Shown here one piece after another: positions 1 to 13,702 of a stretch of DNA of 64,000 bases (the first letter of the stretch is position 1; each line of letters begins with the position of its first letter). A model generated the notes under the pieces. It saw only the letters and a list, made by a program, of their open reading frames with translations. It was not told the DNA's origin and did no database searches. Source of the DNA: Gamsiella multidivaricata (lineage: Eukaryota; Mortierellomycota; Mortierellomycetes; Mortierellales; Mortierellaceae); the NCBI RefSeq assembly GCF_025024155.1, contig NW_026251710.1, positions 806,001 to 870,000 of the forward strand, written 5' to 3'. Made by a program: the position numbers and the translations under genes.

Positions 1-3
1 CCT

Positions 4-201
4 GTGTCTACGTGCAATGACCGCATTATCCAGATGCTCGGCACTGTGGTTTTCTCTTTCAACAATACCCCGATCCGGTTCTATATCTTGGATGGACTAG
101 CGGCCAAGCTCCTTTTCGGTTGGGATATGGTCGCGATTGCTGGAGCTGTGGCGGTGGCGGCGGATCGAAGGCCTTGGAAGACTGGAGAGTTGCGGGGTTG
201 A
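4..201 (+). pseudogene. Retropepsin-like fragment of an LTR retroelement (relic, partial at window edge)
   Basis: An open frame runs in from the left edge and stops at 199-201. Its middle part has the layout of the C-terminal half of a retropepsin: a beta-strand with flap-like GTVVFSFNN, then FYILDGLAAKLLFGWDM, matching the hydrophobic-hydrophobic-G-x-D pattern (ILGxDFL in typical Gag-Pol proteases) that closes this fold. The catalytic D-T/S-G would lie upstream, outside the window. No reverse transcriptase or integrase motif follows in any frame before 1 kb, so it looks like a decayed fragment. The call rests on a short pattern only; it could be a chance resemblance. Confidence 0.3.
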
Positions 202-714
202 TATGATTGAGGCAGACGAATTTTTTGGACGGGTCATGTCTTCGAAACGCTCGATAAAATCGTCGAAAGGAATCTCGTCCTCTACCGCAAACTGAGGCTA
301 GACAACCTCGTCAAGGTCAACTTCAGAGAAAGTAAGAGGAGAAACGGGGCAAGGGGAAAGGACTTGATGACTGTGCAGGATGGTTGTCAGATAAATGGAG
401 TAGTGAATAAAACGCGCACAGACAAACAGCGCACAGACACAAGTGAACAAAAAAAGATACGGAAAAAGATGATCGCTGTCGGACCATGAGCGCGAAGAGA
501 AAGATGGAAAGGAGGACAGGATCTATGAGAACAAAGTCCAGGGCAAGGGAGCCAGGGTTTGAGGAACAAGAGATGCTGCGACGACTCCTGGCACAATGGC
601 AGCGGGAAATCCTGTCATGATTGATGCTGTTGTTGAAAGAATGGTGGAGGCATAAACATTAGAAGCACTGTACACAATCTGGTGGTAGGCACTGAGGTAT
701 CGAGAAGAAAAGGT

Positions 715-750
<36 letters not shown>

Positions 751-1697
751 CTGAAAGATGGATCGCTTGAAAGGCAACGTAGTGAGGGTGTGTATAATAT
801 AGACAGGAGAACGACAAGACGAACGCCTACTTATACGTTTCTTCGAGGGGAGGGGGGGGGGAAGCGACCAGCTTCAGGTATCGGTGTTGGAGCCCCAATC
901 TGGCATCCCTATGGAGACGCCAATCAGAACCAACATGACACTCTATTGCAATGAGGCGCCATTGAGCCCATCTATTCTCTGGTGCCTTCGTTCCCTATGA
1001 ATAGAGACCATTGGTACGGCAGACGGTACTGGCACCATGACGACGCGTTGGAAGAACAAGATGCAGCATGCGTAGCATTGCTGGACTATGCAAGTCCGTC
1101 AGAGTAGCTATACAATAGCAGCCGGGTTGTAGAATAAATGCAAATGTTTCGAGCGTCTGGGGGGACCTAGAATCAACGGGGACCTAAGCCATAGAGACCT
1201 AAGTATCAAGGGAATCTTGGTCAAGAGAATCTAGGGTAAGAGGATGGTTTATTCGATGATGATTGATGCTGCTATCTAGTTCTACGTGTAGATAGGGTTT
1301 ATATATTGGCTGGGTCGATGCCAGTTGTAGAAATTGGGCGAAGCACCGATGACATCATAATGTACTGAATCGAGCATAAACCATTTGCAATAAGATACGT
1401 TTGCTGCATGGCAACCTGGCCTGTAGAATAGTAAGCGATTTTGAATCAAAAAAAAAAAAAAAAAACGATTGCTCTCAAAGAGCCAGGGGTTGTAGAAGAA
1501 GGTCTGCAACCGGGTTGTAAAATAAAATATTCCATTTTGAAATTTGTGCAAAAGCAAAACTGAGCGGTCCATTTATTTTCGTGAAATGCTGTATATGCAA
1601 CACCATTTGAACATCCTTCATGGGGTTGCACACACCTTTCGTGAACGTTGGAGTGTCAATGGCGATTAAAGGCTTACGCATGGCACTATGGAGTAGA
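202..1697. other. Region without a supported gene
   Basis: No frame on either strand shows recognisable protein content. It holds a GA microsatellite (719-747), a G10 run near 850 and an A-tract near 1448. The segment next to the retropepsin-like fragment may be more retroelement debris, but no motif supports this. Confidence 0.5.
719..747. repeat. (GA)n microsatellite
   Basis: About 14 uninterrupted GA dinucleotides in the plus strand. No gene is supported around it. Confidence 0.95.
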
Positions 1698-2047
1698 TTA
1701 TCCTGACCCACCGATCATCATGTAAGCGCTACCAAGCAGAGCTATGAAAGCACCGATGCTGGGGAGCTCAATGTGGCCGGGTTCGTCAGTCACCTGGGCG
1801 AGGGATTCATCAGGGACGTTCATCATGGACTGGACCTGGTCAGTAGCGGGGGAATTGAGGAGGGTGACACGGACAGCAGCAGCGCCGAGAGTGGAGTCAA
1901 CAGGGATGAGCACGTTGCCATATGTTGCCCCACCCATCTGGAGTAATATGTCGAGACTGGGGTATCCATAGGCATTGGTGACAGTGTTGGAATTCTGGTT
2001 ATAAATACGGGCACCGCGGTGGGCAGCGGTGGTAAACCTTGGTGGGA
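1698..2047 (-). other. Candidate 3' exon of an unrecognised gene
   Basis: On the minus strand an open frame of about 115 codons ends with TAA at 1698-1700. It could begin at a splice acceptor (CCAG) just above 2047. The predicted peptide is of ordinary composition, with an Ala/Arg-rich start, then ARIYNQNSNTVTNAYGYPSLD, and a hydrophobic C-terminal stretch (IGAFIALLGSAYMMIGG) that could be one membrane helix. I do not recognise a family and could not find a convincing upstream exon, so this may be a gene remnant or a chance open frame. Confidence 0.25.
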
Positions 2048-2250
2048 CTGGTGTAAGTCATCATGGGGTTATGACTCTACGAAGGAGCTGCACGTAGAGA
2101 GGTGCTCCCGTGTTGATCTAGGGTCGTTAGTGCTGACCATAGCAGGTGCCCGGTGGTCTTCGAGCAGCCTAGCCCTAGTACGCATCTATACAAGGACATG
2201 AGGTATGCTCGAGTACTTCACTATAACGAAGCCATTCTACGACTACTCAG

Positions 2251-2677
2251 ATGCTGAGTAAGATGTGTACGTGCGGATACGTTAACATGGAAGCGCCTAT
2301 GGGACGACCTAATCAGCTAGTCAGTGTTGGCTGCCATAAGTGCGGAGAATGTCAGTAGAGTACGCCTGGGATGCATGTTCATCACGTATGATCGGTGCAT
2401 GGCTAAGGCATGTTGTGGACCCACATGGTCAGGAAGACTATGCGGAGGATGCGTCGCTGATGAAAGCTGCTCGCTGTGCACTAAAGTATGGTGCGGATGG
2501 TGCTGGGAGGATGTGACCATCACTGGGTGCTATGGATGTGGGACTACAGCATGTAGTAAGTGCCACCCATCGATATCAAAGTGCTCGATATGGAGAGAAC
2601 GCTATTGTGAGGAATGTAGTAATATGATGGCAGGCAGAGATGATCACTGGTGCTGCGAGGATGGCACGGTCATTTGA
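2251..2677 (+). CDS. Cysteine-rich, probably zinc-binding candidate protein (frame interrupted at about 2355)
   Basis: Two adjacent plus-strand frames are extremely rich in Cys. The first (ATG at 2251 or 2263, to TAG at 2356) contains MCTCGY and GCHKCGEC. The second (frame shifted by one, to TGA at 2675-2677) contains CMAKACC, CGGC, CSLC, CGWC, CYGC, CSKC, CEEC and CC, with His and Trp between them. That is about 25 Cys, mostly as CxxC pairs, as in RING, treble-clef or other multi-zinc modules. The frames could be joined by an 82-nt intron (GTAGAG at 2355 to AG at 2436). That would skip four in-frame Cys, so a one-base frameshift or pseudogene is equally likely. Family not recognised. Confidence 0.4.
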
Positions 2678-3791
2678 GAGCGCCATATCACCCGCCATGT
2701 AAATACCACAGTACCTTCTGTTGCGAAGATTGTCCTGGCGCTTGAACATTGCGACTTGAGTTGGCGGCTGAATTTAGTAGTTGCAGCAGCGTAATATTGC
2801 GGCCAGATTTGGAGGGTTAACTTCGCGTAAAAGTAGCCGAGGCCTTAGTAGTTAGGACGATCGTCTAACCTGCTATAAGTGTAGTGCACTCGATCTCACT
2901 GTCCCCCTGCATATTTACCCCCCTCCTCGCGTTGTCTCTCGCTATCCGAGGCAAGGAGCCTCCAAGCATAAGTATATCATAAATAACAATGCGTCGCCGC
3001 TCAAAAAAAAAAAAAAAAAAACCACCCCCCAATCTTTCTGGTATGATTACTTTCGAGGCTCTGGCGAATTCGTTCCTAGAAGTGTTTTCCGAAAAGACAT
3101 TTTATTACTATTTTATGGTTATAGGTGTCGCGTCTTTTACTTATTGTTCAATGTCTAGTTTGTAGGCAATCGTTAATAAATTGGCGTTTAAAACAGGAAG
3201 GTAGGAGGCACAGACATGTGTTCTTGTCACAGAACCCTCACGTTTCTTAGGTGGTGTGCATGTGTGCCATTTGGTTGCCTAGGATAGCGAGGACCATTTG
3301 ACTGGTCGTCTGCTTCAGTGAAGAGGGACGAGAGGGGTCAATTGCGTACAGCTGAAGGTGTGTTCGAGATGGGGAGATGGACAGGTGGCATGGATGTGCA
3401 AGAGAGCACAAGTGAATTGGGAAGATACGGACTGCGAAGCAGTGCGTGTGTGTTTGCGAATGAGCTGGACAAAAGAGGAGAGGAGAGTGCGGGTGGATGT
3501 CGATCGCGTGCTTATCGCTGTAGAACATTCGCAGTGTTCTGTTTGGGGCAAAAAGAAAGAAAGGTGTGAGGGTGGAACCCTGGCTCACGGATCTGTTTTT
3601 CAAATTTATCAGACATTACTGCAGCCATGGCAATAATTTTACCCATAGTCATACAGTCCACTCCCGATCCCCGGCCGTAAAAAAAATAAAAAAAGAGGCT
3701 GCACCGGGGAAAGGGATATCCACAGGCCCGTTTGTACGTGTGTGGGTGTATGCTCGCGCCCTTTGTCAGCCATGGCCTGTTTCCCAACTGG
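2678..3791. other. Intergenic region upstream of the Sec14-like gene
   Basis: No supported gene. It includes an A-tract (about 3004-3020) and AT-rich sequence to 3200. The frames present are short and unstructured. Confidence 0.5.
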
Positions 3792-3830
3792 ACCGGGCAG
3801 GGCAGGGCAGGGCCCAGGGGGGGGGGGGGG
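3792..3830 (+). repeat. G-rich tract: GGGCA repeats followed by G14
   Basis: Tandem GGGCA units run directly into GGGCCCA and then 14 consecutive G (3817-3830). At least five G-runs of three or more lie within 40 nt, a strong potential G-quadruplex motif. It sits about 75 nt upstream of the TATA-like box of the Sec14-like gene. Confidence 0.85.
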
Positions 3831-3903
3831 AAGATGTCACTGGACAGCTCATTTCTTTTGGGTGTGTGTGCTCGTCTGCCCCTCCGAAAAGCAGCTCGAT
3901 GAC

Positions 3904-3911
3904 TATATATA
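3904..3911 (+). promoter_or_regulatory. TATA-like box, Sec14-like gene
   Basis: TATATATA lies about 180 nt upstream of the start codon at 4087, followed by a CT-rich leader. This is the best core-promoter candidate; the transcription start is not determined. Confidence 0.5.
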
Positions 3912-4086
3912 GAAGACTTTGCTCCCTGATCAGCTTCTTCATTCCGATTGCTTCATCTCACACCCATACACGCACACACTTTCTCTCTTTCATCTCTTCA
4001 GCTCCTCTTCCTTCCTTTCCTCCTTCCGCTTCTTTTTATCATCCACTCCTAGCCAATTGACAGGAAAAAGATATCTTACCAAACAA

Positions 4087-6639
4087 ATGCAATCAGAAAT
4101 GCCGACTCCTCCCACAGGTGGCTCGTCTGCCGCCTCCGTGCGCTCAAAACACCCCTTCAAGGACCCCAAGCAGGTTGAGGCCCTTGCCAACTTCCGCGCC
4201 CTGCTTGGACCTGACAATGTCAAGTTCGATGACGGCGTAAGTCTCTCTTTCCCTCACTCCCTGATTGCTTTTGCGCAGAATGAAATATGAAGAAGCGATC
4301 GATTTTGTGTACCGTTCGTTGTTCTCATCCATACCGCTCTTGATTTCAATTGCGCCCTTTCTTATCCTTAGGAATTGATGCGATTCATTGTCGCACGAAG
4401 CTACGACCTCGTAAGTTGAAGGCTTGCACTCGGGAGCGGATTTTCGCGCAATGGATTTGTAGCTACAGGAAGAAGGAGGAAGACGATGGTGATGTGGTGT
4501 TGCCCTCGCTCTCTCTCTCTCTCTCTCTCATTTTTTTTCCCTTCACCCTCTGTCGGAATCACAATGAGTGCAGGCACGCATAATTTGTGAGCACGCGTCG
4601 ATGTCTGGTGGTTGTGTAATGTTGTTGGATAGACCAACGATGTCATCAATCCACAATAAAACCTTACCAGGAACCACAACCAGGAATACAGTAACCAGCA
4701 ACTAGTAACCCCGTACCATCAAACACCAGACGCGGAAGAAGACATGAAAAAAAAGAGAACAAAGCCCAGTCGACAATAGTTCCACTCCCCCATCCCTTTC
4801 CTCCCCCGATCTGACCTAACATGCGCTAACCTTCCTACTGCTGGTCCTATTCGATATTGACAGAATGGCGCCAAGACTCAATTGCTCGCCTCGTTGGAGT
4901 GGCGAACGACCAACAAGGTCGACGACCTCCCGATCCCAGGACCCAAGAACTCGAACGGAGTCATGTATGCCGTGCGTGGCTGGTACTCGGTTCCGGATGC
5001 AAACATCGAGCCGAATCAGCCTAATGTGCCAGAGCATGCCGTGCGTCTGCAGAAGTACATGGGAGGAAGCTGTCTTCACAAGTGGGACAAGGCAGGACGA
5101 CCCATCTATATCGAGCGCATGGTACGGATCGATTTTTTTTTTTTTTTTTATTACTCGTTTTACGTCTTGAAAAGAAATGCTGCGCATGATTCGTTGAGAT
5201 TTACTTCCTAACACATCTTTTTTATACCATCGCCTACCAGGGCCAACATAATGTGAAGGGTTTGGCTAAGAATGTGACGACCGCAGAGTTGGTCGATTAC
5301 CATATTCGTTGCACTGAATTCGTGCATAATACCATCATGCCAGAGTGCGAGGAGCGTTTCGGAACAGATGACAAAGTCATTGATAAGGAGACGGTTATCT
5401 TTGACTGTACGGGCATGGGTTTTCATCGTAAGTACTTGCTTTTCTTTAAAGCGTATTGCTACGTACCAGCCGGTTCTTATACTCCTTAAAGAAAATATAT
5501 ATGCTAGATCTAACGTTTTTTGACACCCATGTCTGATAGAGCTGCATATGGAGGGTCTGAACATGCTCCGATCATTGACGGATATGGATCAAAAGGCATA
5601 CCCAGAGCGTTTGGGAAAGCTGTTTATTGTCAATAGTCCATATGTCTTTGTCAAGGTCTATTCCATGATTAAGAAGTGGCTCGATCCCGGAGGTAAAGAG
5701 TTTAACGAAAGCACTCACTCGTCTGGATGTTGATTGGTGTCCAAAAAAGAAAAAGAGCTTGTGCATGCTACCACAGGAACACATTTACAGTTAATTAACT
5801 CGCACTTTGTGATACTCTCTCGATAGTCATTGAAAAGATCCACATCCTGGGCAAGGACTACAAGTCGGTTTTGCTGCAACATATTGACGAGGGAAACCTT
5901 CCTGACTTTTTGGGCGGAACGTGTACATGCAGCCACATGCCCGGTGGATGCGTGCCCTCTGTGATAATGAACAACATCAAGCCTGTGGAGAAGTCGCCTC
6001 CAGTCAAGAATGACCTGCTTGCGGTTCCCACTTATATGCGTCCTCGATCTTCGTCTACAGCATCCGCGAATTCGATTCTGGACTTTGTGATCCCTGGCAA
6101 GCCCAAGGATGGAATCTACCAGGTGTTCTCGACGATGACACTTGGAAAGGCGTGCGAGTACGAGATTGTGGTTGCGGATGAGGATGTGGAGCGAGAGCCG
6201 GAGGTGATCATCATGTTCCGTATCAAGGGTGTTCGTGCAGCCTGTGATGGACTCAACTTTACGGTCGTTCGATTCGAATTTGGCGAGAAGGCTGATAGTG
6301 GTACCATGTAAGTTTTGTTGTTGTTGTTGCTGTCTTGTCGTTTATGGGGAGAATGGGGAAATCAAAAAAATCTGCATTTGTGACGATCTAGTTCAGGGCT
6401 ACTCTTTTGCTAATGCCATGTTCTCTACAACGTTGTGTGATGATAGTGTGGTTCCCACCAAGCTTTACTCGCTTTCAGACTGTCCCGAGAGCTCTGAGGG
6501 TGTTGAGGTGAAGTTCAAGGCCAGGGACGCGGGATTGTATGTGCTATCGTGGAAGCCAGAGAGCCAGCATGGGTTGGTGCAGATGGAATATGGTGTGATG
6601 GTCGATGGTATCCTGGGAGAGGGTTCAGAATCGCCTTAA
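4087..6639 (+). CDS. Sec14-like phosphatidylinositol-transfer-type protein (CRAL-TRIO plus GOLD domain)
   Basis: Seven exons (4087-4236, 4372-4410, 4864-5121, 5241-5427, 5540-5692, 5827-6307, 6447-6639) splice in phase with GT-AG junctions to 486 residues. Residues about 20-100 form the CRAL-TRIO N-terminal helices (FIVARSYDL, LEWR) and about 110-285 the lipid-binding CRAL-TRIO fold (DKAGRPIYIER, FIVNSPYVF, then LPDFLGGTC at its end, the usual closing motif). About 370-480 resembles a GOLD beta-sandwich (ACEYEIVV, YVLSWKPE). This architecture is that of SEC14L/patellin-like proteins, which bind hydrophobic ligands or phosphoinositides at membranes. The C-rich segment CTCSHMPGGC after the core is typical of SEC14L-type proteins. 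Exon 2 is only 39 nt. The start has no competing in-frame upstream ATG that I can see. Confidence 0.88.
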
Positions 6640-6801
6640 GAAGCAGGTGTTGCGTGCGTGCGGGTGTCATTCTGCACAGAGACAAAACACAAACATGGAT
6701 TATCGCGGGAAGGACACACGCAGCTGTGTGTGAACATCAGCCATTTCCTCTCGCATCAATCATTGTAATTTCATTCACGGCATGCTTAGAGTCATAAAAA
6801 T

Positions 6802-6807
6802 AATAAA
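6802..6807 (+). terminator. Poly(A) signal AATAAA, Sec14-like gene
   Basis: Canonical AATAAA about 160 nt after the stop codon. Confidence 0.6.
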
Positions 6808-7181
6808 AATGAGAGATCGCAATTCGGCCGCGAAGATCGACGTTCCAGGACGAGGGGTGTTCTTTTGGTCTTGCTGGGGGGAGGGTTATGCCCCTGACTA
6901 AAAATGCTGTTGAAGCCCATTCAATTCGTTGCCACCAAATGCACCAGATAATAAGGACGACCACCCTGCTGCGCAGTGCCAGTTGCAGGGCTAAGTCGTC
7001 CTATATGGACGAGGAAGAGCGGCGAGAAAATAGGGATCCTCCGCTGAGTGGCGAACGCCTCGATGTGACCGACCCTTGAAGGATGCGCTTCACTCCCCGG
7101 TGCCGGCATCAGAAGGCGGGTTCCATTCTGGTGGCGGTCGTGTTCCCCTGTTCCTGGATGGATACTCCTCCCCGTCCATTA

Positions 7182-7187
7182 CACGTG
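7182..7187 (+). promoter_or_regulatory. E-box CACGTG upstream of thioredoxin reductase
   Basis: Palindromic CACGTG in the context TTACACGTGATGAC, about 95 nt upstream of the TATA-like box. In fungi such sites bind bHLH factors of the Cbf1/Pho4 type; whether one acts here is inference. Confidence 0.35.
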
Positions 7188-7279
7188 ATGACAAAGAGCA
7201 GCGAACGGCCAACAAATCGAAGAATCGCCCGTTCGCGGGCTTTCGATCGCACCATCTCAAGTCCTCGCTACAAAAAGCG

Positions 7280-7286
7280 TATAAAA
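7280..7286 (+). promoter_or_regulatory. TATA box, thioredoxin reductase gene
   Basis: TATAAAA about 300 nt upstream of the first ATG, followed by a pyrimidine-rich leader. Distance and context suit a fungal core promoter. Confidence 0.5.
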
Positions 7287-7551
7287 CGTCGCCTCCTCTT
7301 CCTTCCCTTTCTTTTTTTTTTTTTTTTATCATCCCTCTCATTCACTTCCTGATTCACCTCATCCTCCACTCTTCACCCTCCGTTGCCATTAAAAACGTAA
7401 AGACACTTTCCTTCCTGTTCAGGTTTGCTTTGTTCTTTTTCTTCTTCTCTTCTTTGCTCAACAGGAAACAACGAATCATCAGATCTGTTGGGAAAATAAG
7501 AAATCGCTCAAATCAGGATTCGCTTTCTATTTCTTTCCATCACGCTCCTGA

Positions 7552-9396
<1,845 letters not shown>

Positions 9397-9474
9397 AACG
9401 GAAGAAGGACAATAGCATTTTTTTTTTTCATTTCTGTAGATAGACACAAAAAAATAACAAGCATCGACCAATGC

Positions 9475-9480
9475 AATAAA
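9475..9480 (+). terminator. Poly(A) signal AATAAA, thioredoxin reductase gene
   Basis: AATAAA about 80 nt after the stop codon, preceded by T-rich sequence. Confidence 0.6.
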
Positions 9481-10120
9481 GAAACAGCACCCATACATTC
9501 ATTAAGAAACAAAAGCTGCTAAGAGGAAGAGACGCGTAAAAAGGGGGGAAAAAGAAAAAGAAATAGCGACGACAAGGTGCGGTTAGTGTAACAGATTGGA
9601 GGGAGGCCCTATCTGAGACCTCGTTCAGGTGCTGTTGAAGCGATGTTGGCTTCGCAAAGTAAGCCCAAGGAGATGCTCGTTCAGGCAGATAGTTGTCCAG
9701 GATGGGAAGGAAGAAGGTATATGACGGGGCTTACGGTGAAGTGCAGTGCAGGTGCGGACTTGGTGCAGATGTGGTACTTGCTCCAGGTGGGTGGAGCAGG
9801 AAAGTAGCCAGCCAATGAAAGCAGGGCACAGTCCAGTGGGGAAAGAGAGCTGAGCGCAGAGGGAAAGAGGGGGACGGACGGACGCAGACGCGCCATCAAA
9901 ACGAAAACTCGTTCGAATCCATCGGTTTCATTCCTCTTTTCCTCTCTTTTTTTTTTCTTCTCCTTCATTCCTCATTCCCCATTCTTTATTCCCTCCCACC
10001 CGCACCTTTGTTTGATCCTCGACTCCACGACTGCGCTAACTCCCCCCCTCTCTCTCCCGGTTCCTAGCCCACAGTCACCACTTCTTTCACTGCTTCTCTT
10101 CCCTCTTTCAAGTCGGAGAC
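9481..10120. other. Intergenic region and leader of MVP1
   Basis: No gene is supported. The last 200 nt are strongly pyrimidine-rich on the plus strand, as in other leaders of this window. No clear TATA box was seen. Confidence 0.55.
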
Positions 10121-13100
10121 ATGAACGGAGTCCAGACAGCGAGCGAGGCCATGACGGCTTCCTTCTCCGCACCGCCTTTCGAGGTCAGCGACCCTTGGGG
10201 CGCCACCACCCCCCGAGGTCTCAATCCTCTGGACCTGAGCACCATTCTCTGTAAGCTTATGCAATATCCAATTTTTTTTTGTTTTTGTTCTGTTCTATCT
10301 TACTTTCGTGATCAATGCATGCGTTTGTCGCTATGGTAAGTCGTGTGAAGCTCATAGAGTTTTAACAAATCCTACTTTCCTTTCTTCCTTTCTTCGTGAA
10401 GCGGGGTTGCCGTTGCCAGAGATCTACACGACGGCGTTTGATCTGGCACAACCCGTGGGCGGGAAAATCACCGTCCTGGCATTGAACAAGATCCTGGGTG
10501 TTAGCGGTCTACCCCCGGCCACCGTCGATAAGGTACTTTTTTTTTTTTTTTTTTTTGTGTGGTGGATTTAATAGTTCCATTTTGTGGAAAAACTTGACGA
10601 AAATGGGAAGAGGAAAATGGGAAGTGGAAGTCGAAGGAAAAGATGTGCAAAGCACGAGGAAGAGGATGATGATGATTTCATGCAACGGAAAACGGTGATA
10701 AGTAGACGCAGGGGTAAAGGGAAGCGGGGCGAAAAGCATGAAGGGAAGGAAAATTCCTTTTGGGAAAATGTCTCCCGTAATGATAATAAAGTGCGCAATG
10801 GAGGGTTGGTCTATCGGTTATTAATTCATTATTATTGCTATTGGTATTATACAACTCTAACAATCCTGTTGCTGCGTGGTAAAAAAAAAAAATACATTTG
10901 CTGGTGTAGATTCTGAATATCGTGGTGGCACCCACGCGATCGAGAATCACGAAGGGAGAGTGCAGTGTCACCCTGGCGCTCGTGGCCATGGCTCAGAAGA
11001 ACATGGATCTTACCATCGAGAATTTGACAGCTCATCGCGAAGGTAAGAAGAGCCGGGAAAAAAAAATACATAAAGAAACAGGACCATTGAAAAACAACAG
11101 CAATAATAACAACAACACACGGGAGCAAAAGAGAAGCGGGATCTACATGTGCTGAAAAACGTCAAGATATGCAATACGCTAAAAAAAACTCTCATCCCGT
11201 GCGCCTTTATATTTCTTATGGTCAATGCGTATTGAACTGAATCCTAGACCTTCCGATCCCTCATCTGCCTGGTCTGGAGCTCATCGATTTTGAGAGCGTC
11301 AACGAACCCGATATCTATTCAGCGTCGTCTTCGCTGCCGAGAGTGCATCATCCGGTCCATGTAGGGAGCAGTGTCTCGGATCCCTGGAGGTATTCGACCA
11401 TTTCAACTACGACGGCTTCGAAGCTCAGCAGCATCGGTAATGGAGGGTATCCCCCAGCACCATCATTCTTGGCTTCGCCACCGATCTCGTCCCCAGAAGT
11501 GCCGCAGAGCGTGGACCCGGAGGCGACACGGAAGGAAATGTACCAGTGGTTCTTGAATGTGGATACGATTGGGATTAGTTTTGCGCCGGAGAAGGAGGGT
11601 GTGTTCTTGTTCAAGCATACGAATTATATTGTCGAGTCTAAGGTGAGCTCCGGGAGATCTCTTCGGGAATGAAGGGCTGTCTCAAACGATTGTGCTAACT
11701 TTTTAAATTTTTACTTGCACTTGCGATAGAATCGACAAACAACAGTTATTAGGCGTTACAGCGACTTTTGGTGGATGCTGGAGGTGCTTGCAAAGAGGTT
11801 TCCGTTCAGGATTCTTCCTAACCTTCCACCAAAACGGCTAGGCGGTGTGTTGCTCATTCACTGCTTTTTATTGTATGCTTGTATGCTTCTCGCTTATGTC
11901 CTATATTTCTCATTCATATCCTGTCGCTCTCTTTTTGTTGTTGTTGTATCGAATGTTTTAGTGGCGGATGAGGTATTCTTGGAGCGGAGACTGCGTGGAC
12001 TCACTCGATTCATGAATGCATTGGTCAGGCATCCAGTCTTGAGGAACGATCCACTCGTCGTATCGTTCTTAACAGAGCCAGTGGTAAGCGAGCACTTTTT
12101 TTTGTACTGTCTTGACGACTTTGTACCATGGATATAAACATGTGCATGTTATATTCTTTCTTTTTTGATGCGCTAACGCGATGGCGGTGGGGTATCGTAT
12201 CTTTTGATCGGACTAGGAGCTGGCGCTGTGGAGGAAAAATGTGGTGATTTCGACAGAGGACGAGTTCACGACACGACTTCCGATTTCGGATGCGTTTGCG
12301 AAGCAGATTCCGGGGACACTCGATCTGGAACTGGAGAGCATTAAGCGGCGACTGCCAGCGTCGATCGAGTACTATCGTAGTATGGTGCATGTCCTGGACA
12401 GGATCCAGAAGCGAACGGAGGCTAGTGCGGCCGATTATACCCGATTCAGTCTTGCACTGAAGTAAGTGTCGTTTTTCTACTCGCTCTTTTTGCTTGTATG
12501 AGTATGAAAAGGAAAAGGGGAGGGAAAATTGAAAAGGGTTATATACATTTACTAACTCCTGCTCCTTTTGCTATCTATGTATTTTGCAGTGCACTGGCAG
12601 ATTGCGAGAGAAAGTGCCATATCGAAGACTGCTACAACTGCGCACAGTTGGCTCAAGGTTACGGCAAGATCAGCTCCCATATCAATCAGACCTCACACTT
12701 ACTGGAAGATCAGGCGCGGACGACACATCGGGCGATGGTCGAGAATCTGAAGAGACATCGGGATCTGTTGGTGTCGACGCAGGAACTGTTACAGAGGCGA
12801 GATCGGTCACGGGAGGGCAATGCGGCCGAGATGTTGAAGAAGCGAATCGCGTCGAATGAGGCGAAACTGAAGACGTTGAGGAACTCGGCAGCGTCGGCTG
12901 CAGGGGCGTCAGGCAATGGAGCAGCAGGCGGGGACTCATCCTCGGCGGGAGTATATGATGCGCAGATCGAGAAGATCACGAATAACATCAACTCTGTAAG
13001 GATCAATAAGATGGTGCTCAGCTGTAAAGAAGATATGCTCTTGCTTGTTTTTGAACTGCTTGCTAACACGGACCTTTATTATTTTTGTTTTGGAACATGA

Positions 13101-13333
13101 TGGACACGCAGGACCACGAAGAGCTCAGGGTCCAGAACCAGCGGGCGATTTTGCTGCAGCACACACTGTGGATGGAAATCACGTACTACCACAAGAGCCA
13201 TGCCCAGATCGCAAGCATGTACCAGACCTTTGTGCACGGACAGATGAAGACCAGTCAGAGTCTCTTTGACAACTGGAAGGCGCTCTCGCCCGTCGTGCAC
13301 GACTTGCCCATGGAGGTCAACGGATTCAACTGA
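10121..13333 (+). CDS. MVP1: Sorting nexin Mvp1/SNX8-like (PX-BAR)
   Basis: Nine exons (10121-10250, 10402-10532, 10910-11042, 11248-11642, 11730-11844, 11962-12083, 12217-12461, 12590-12995, 13112-13333) splice in phase to 632 residues. The N-terminus has the Mvp1-type Pro/Leu-rich region ([25 protein letters not shown]). The PX domain spans about 225-345 and contains the PI3P-binding RRYSDF followed by LPPKRLG. A long helical BAR region follows (about 355-630), with the Mvp1-type segment [10 protein letters not shown] near its start. It should bind PI3P on endosomes and work in retrograde sorting. It is longer than yeast Mvp1 (about 511 residues), partly because of a Gly/Ala/Ser-rich insert near residues 535-555. 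It is convergent with the IQGAP gene, 413 nt apart. Confidence 0.92.
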
Positions 13334-13550
13334 GGATTCTAAACCTGAACTTGCAGGCAAAAGATATACAACATCAACATACCATACCATTTCGCATACC
13401 TCTGCGTTCAACCCGCGACATTTGACATCTTTCAACAATCTGCCCGCCCTCATCTCCCTCCTACGACATAGCTTTGCTTCTTACCACCCCGCGCCAACAC
13501 ACACATACACGCACTCACACACTCTTGTAGCATTTTTCTTTCACGTTTTC

Positions 13551-13556
13551 AATAAA
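13551..13556 (+). terminator. Poly(A) signal AATAAA, MVP1
   Basis: AATAAA about 220 nt after the stop codon, followed by a T/GT-rich downstream element. Confidence 0.6.
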
Positions 13557-13664
13557 GAAAAAGTTTTTGCTTGATATTATTTTTGAGTTTATTATTTGTT
13601 TTTGTGTGGGTAACTAGGTCTTAGTGTGGTATTCTTTCTTACAAGTGCGTTTTGAAGGTTCGCG

Positions 13665-13665
<1 letters not shown>

Positions 13666-13701
<36 letters not shown>
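13666..13701. repeat. T36 homopolymer
   Basis: Thirty-six uninterrupted T on the plus strand between the convergent 3' ends of MVP1 and the IQGAP gene. Exact length could be affected by sequencing of homopolymers. Confidence 0.9.
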
Positions 13702-13702
<1 letters not shown>

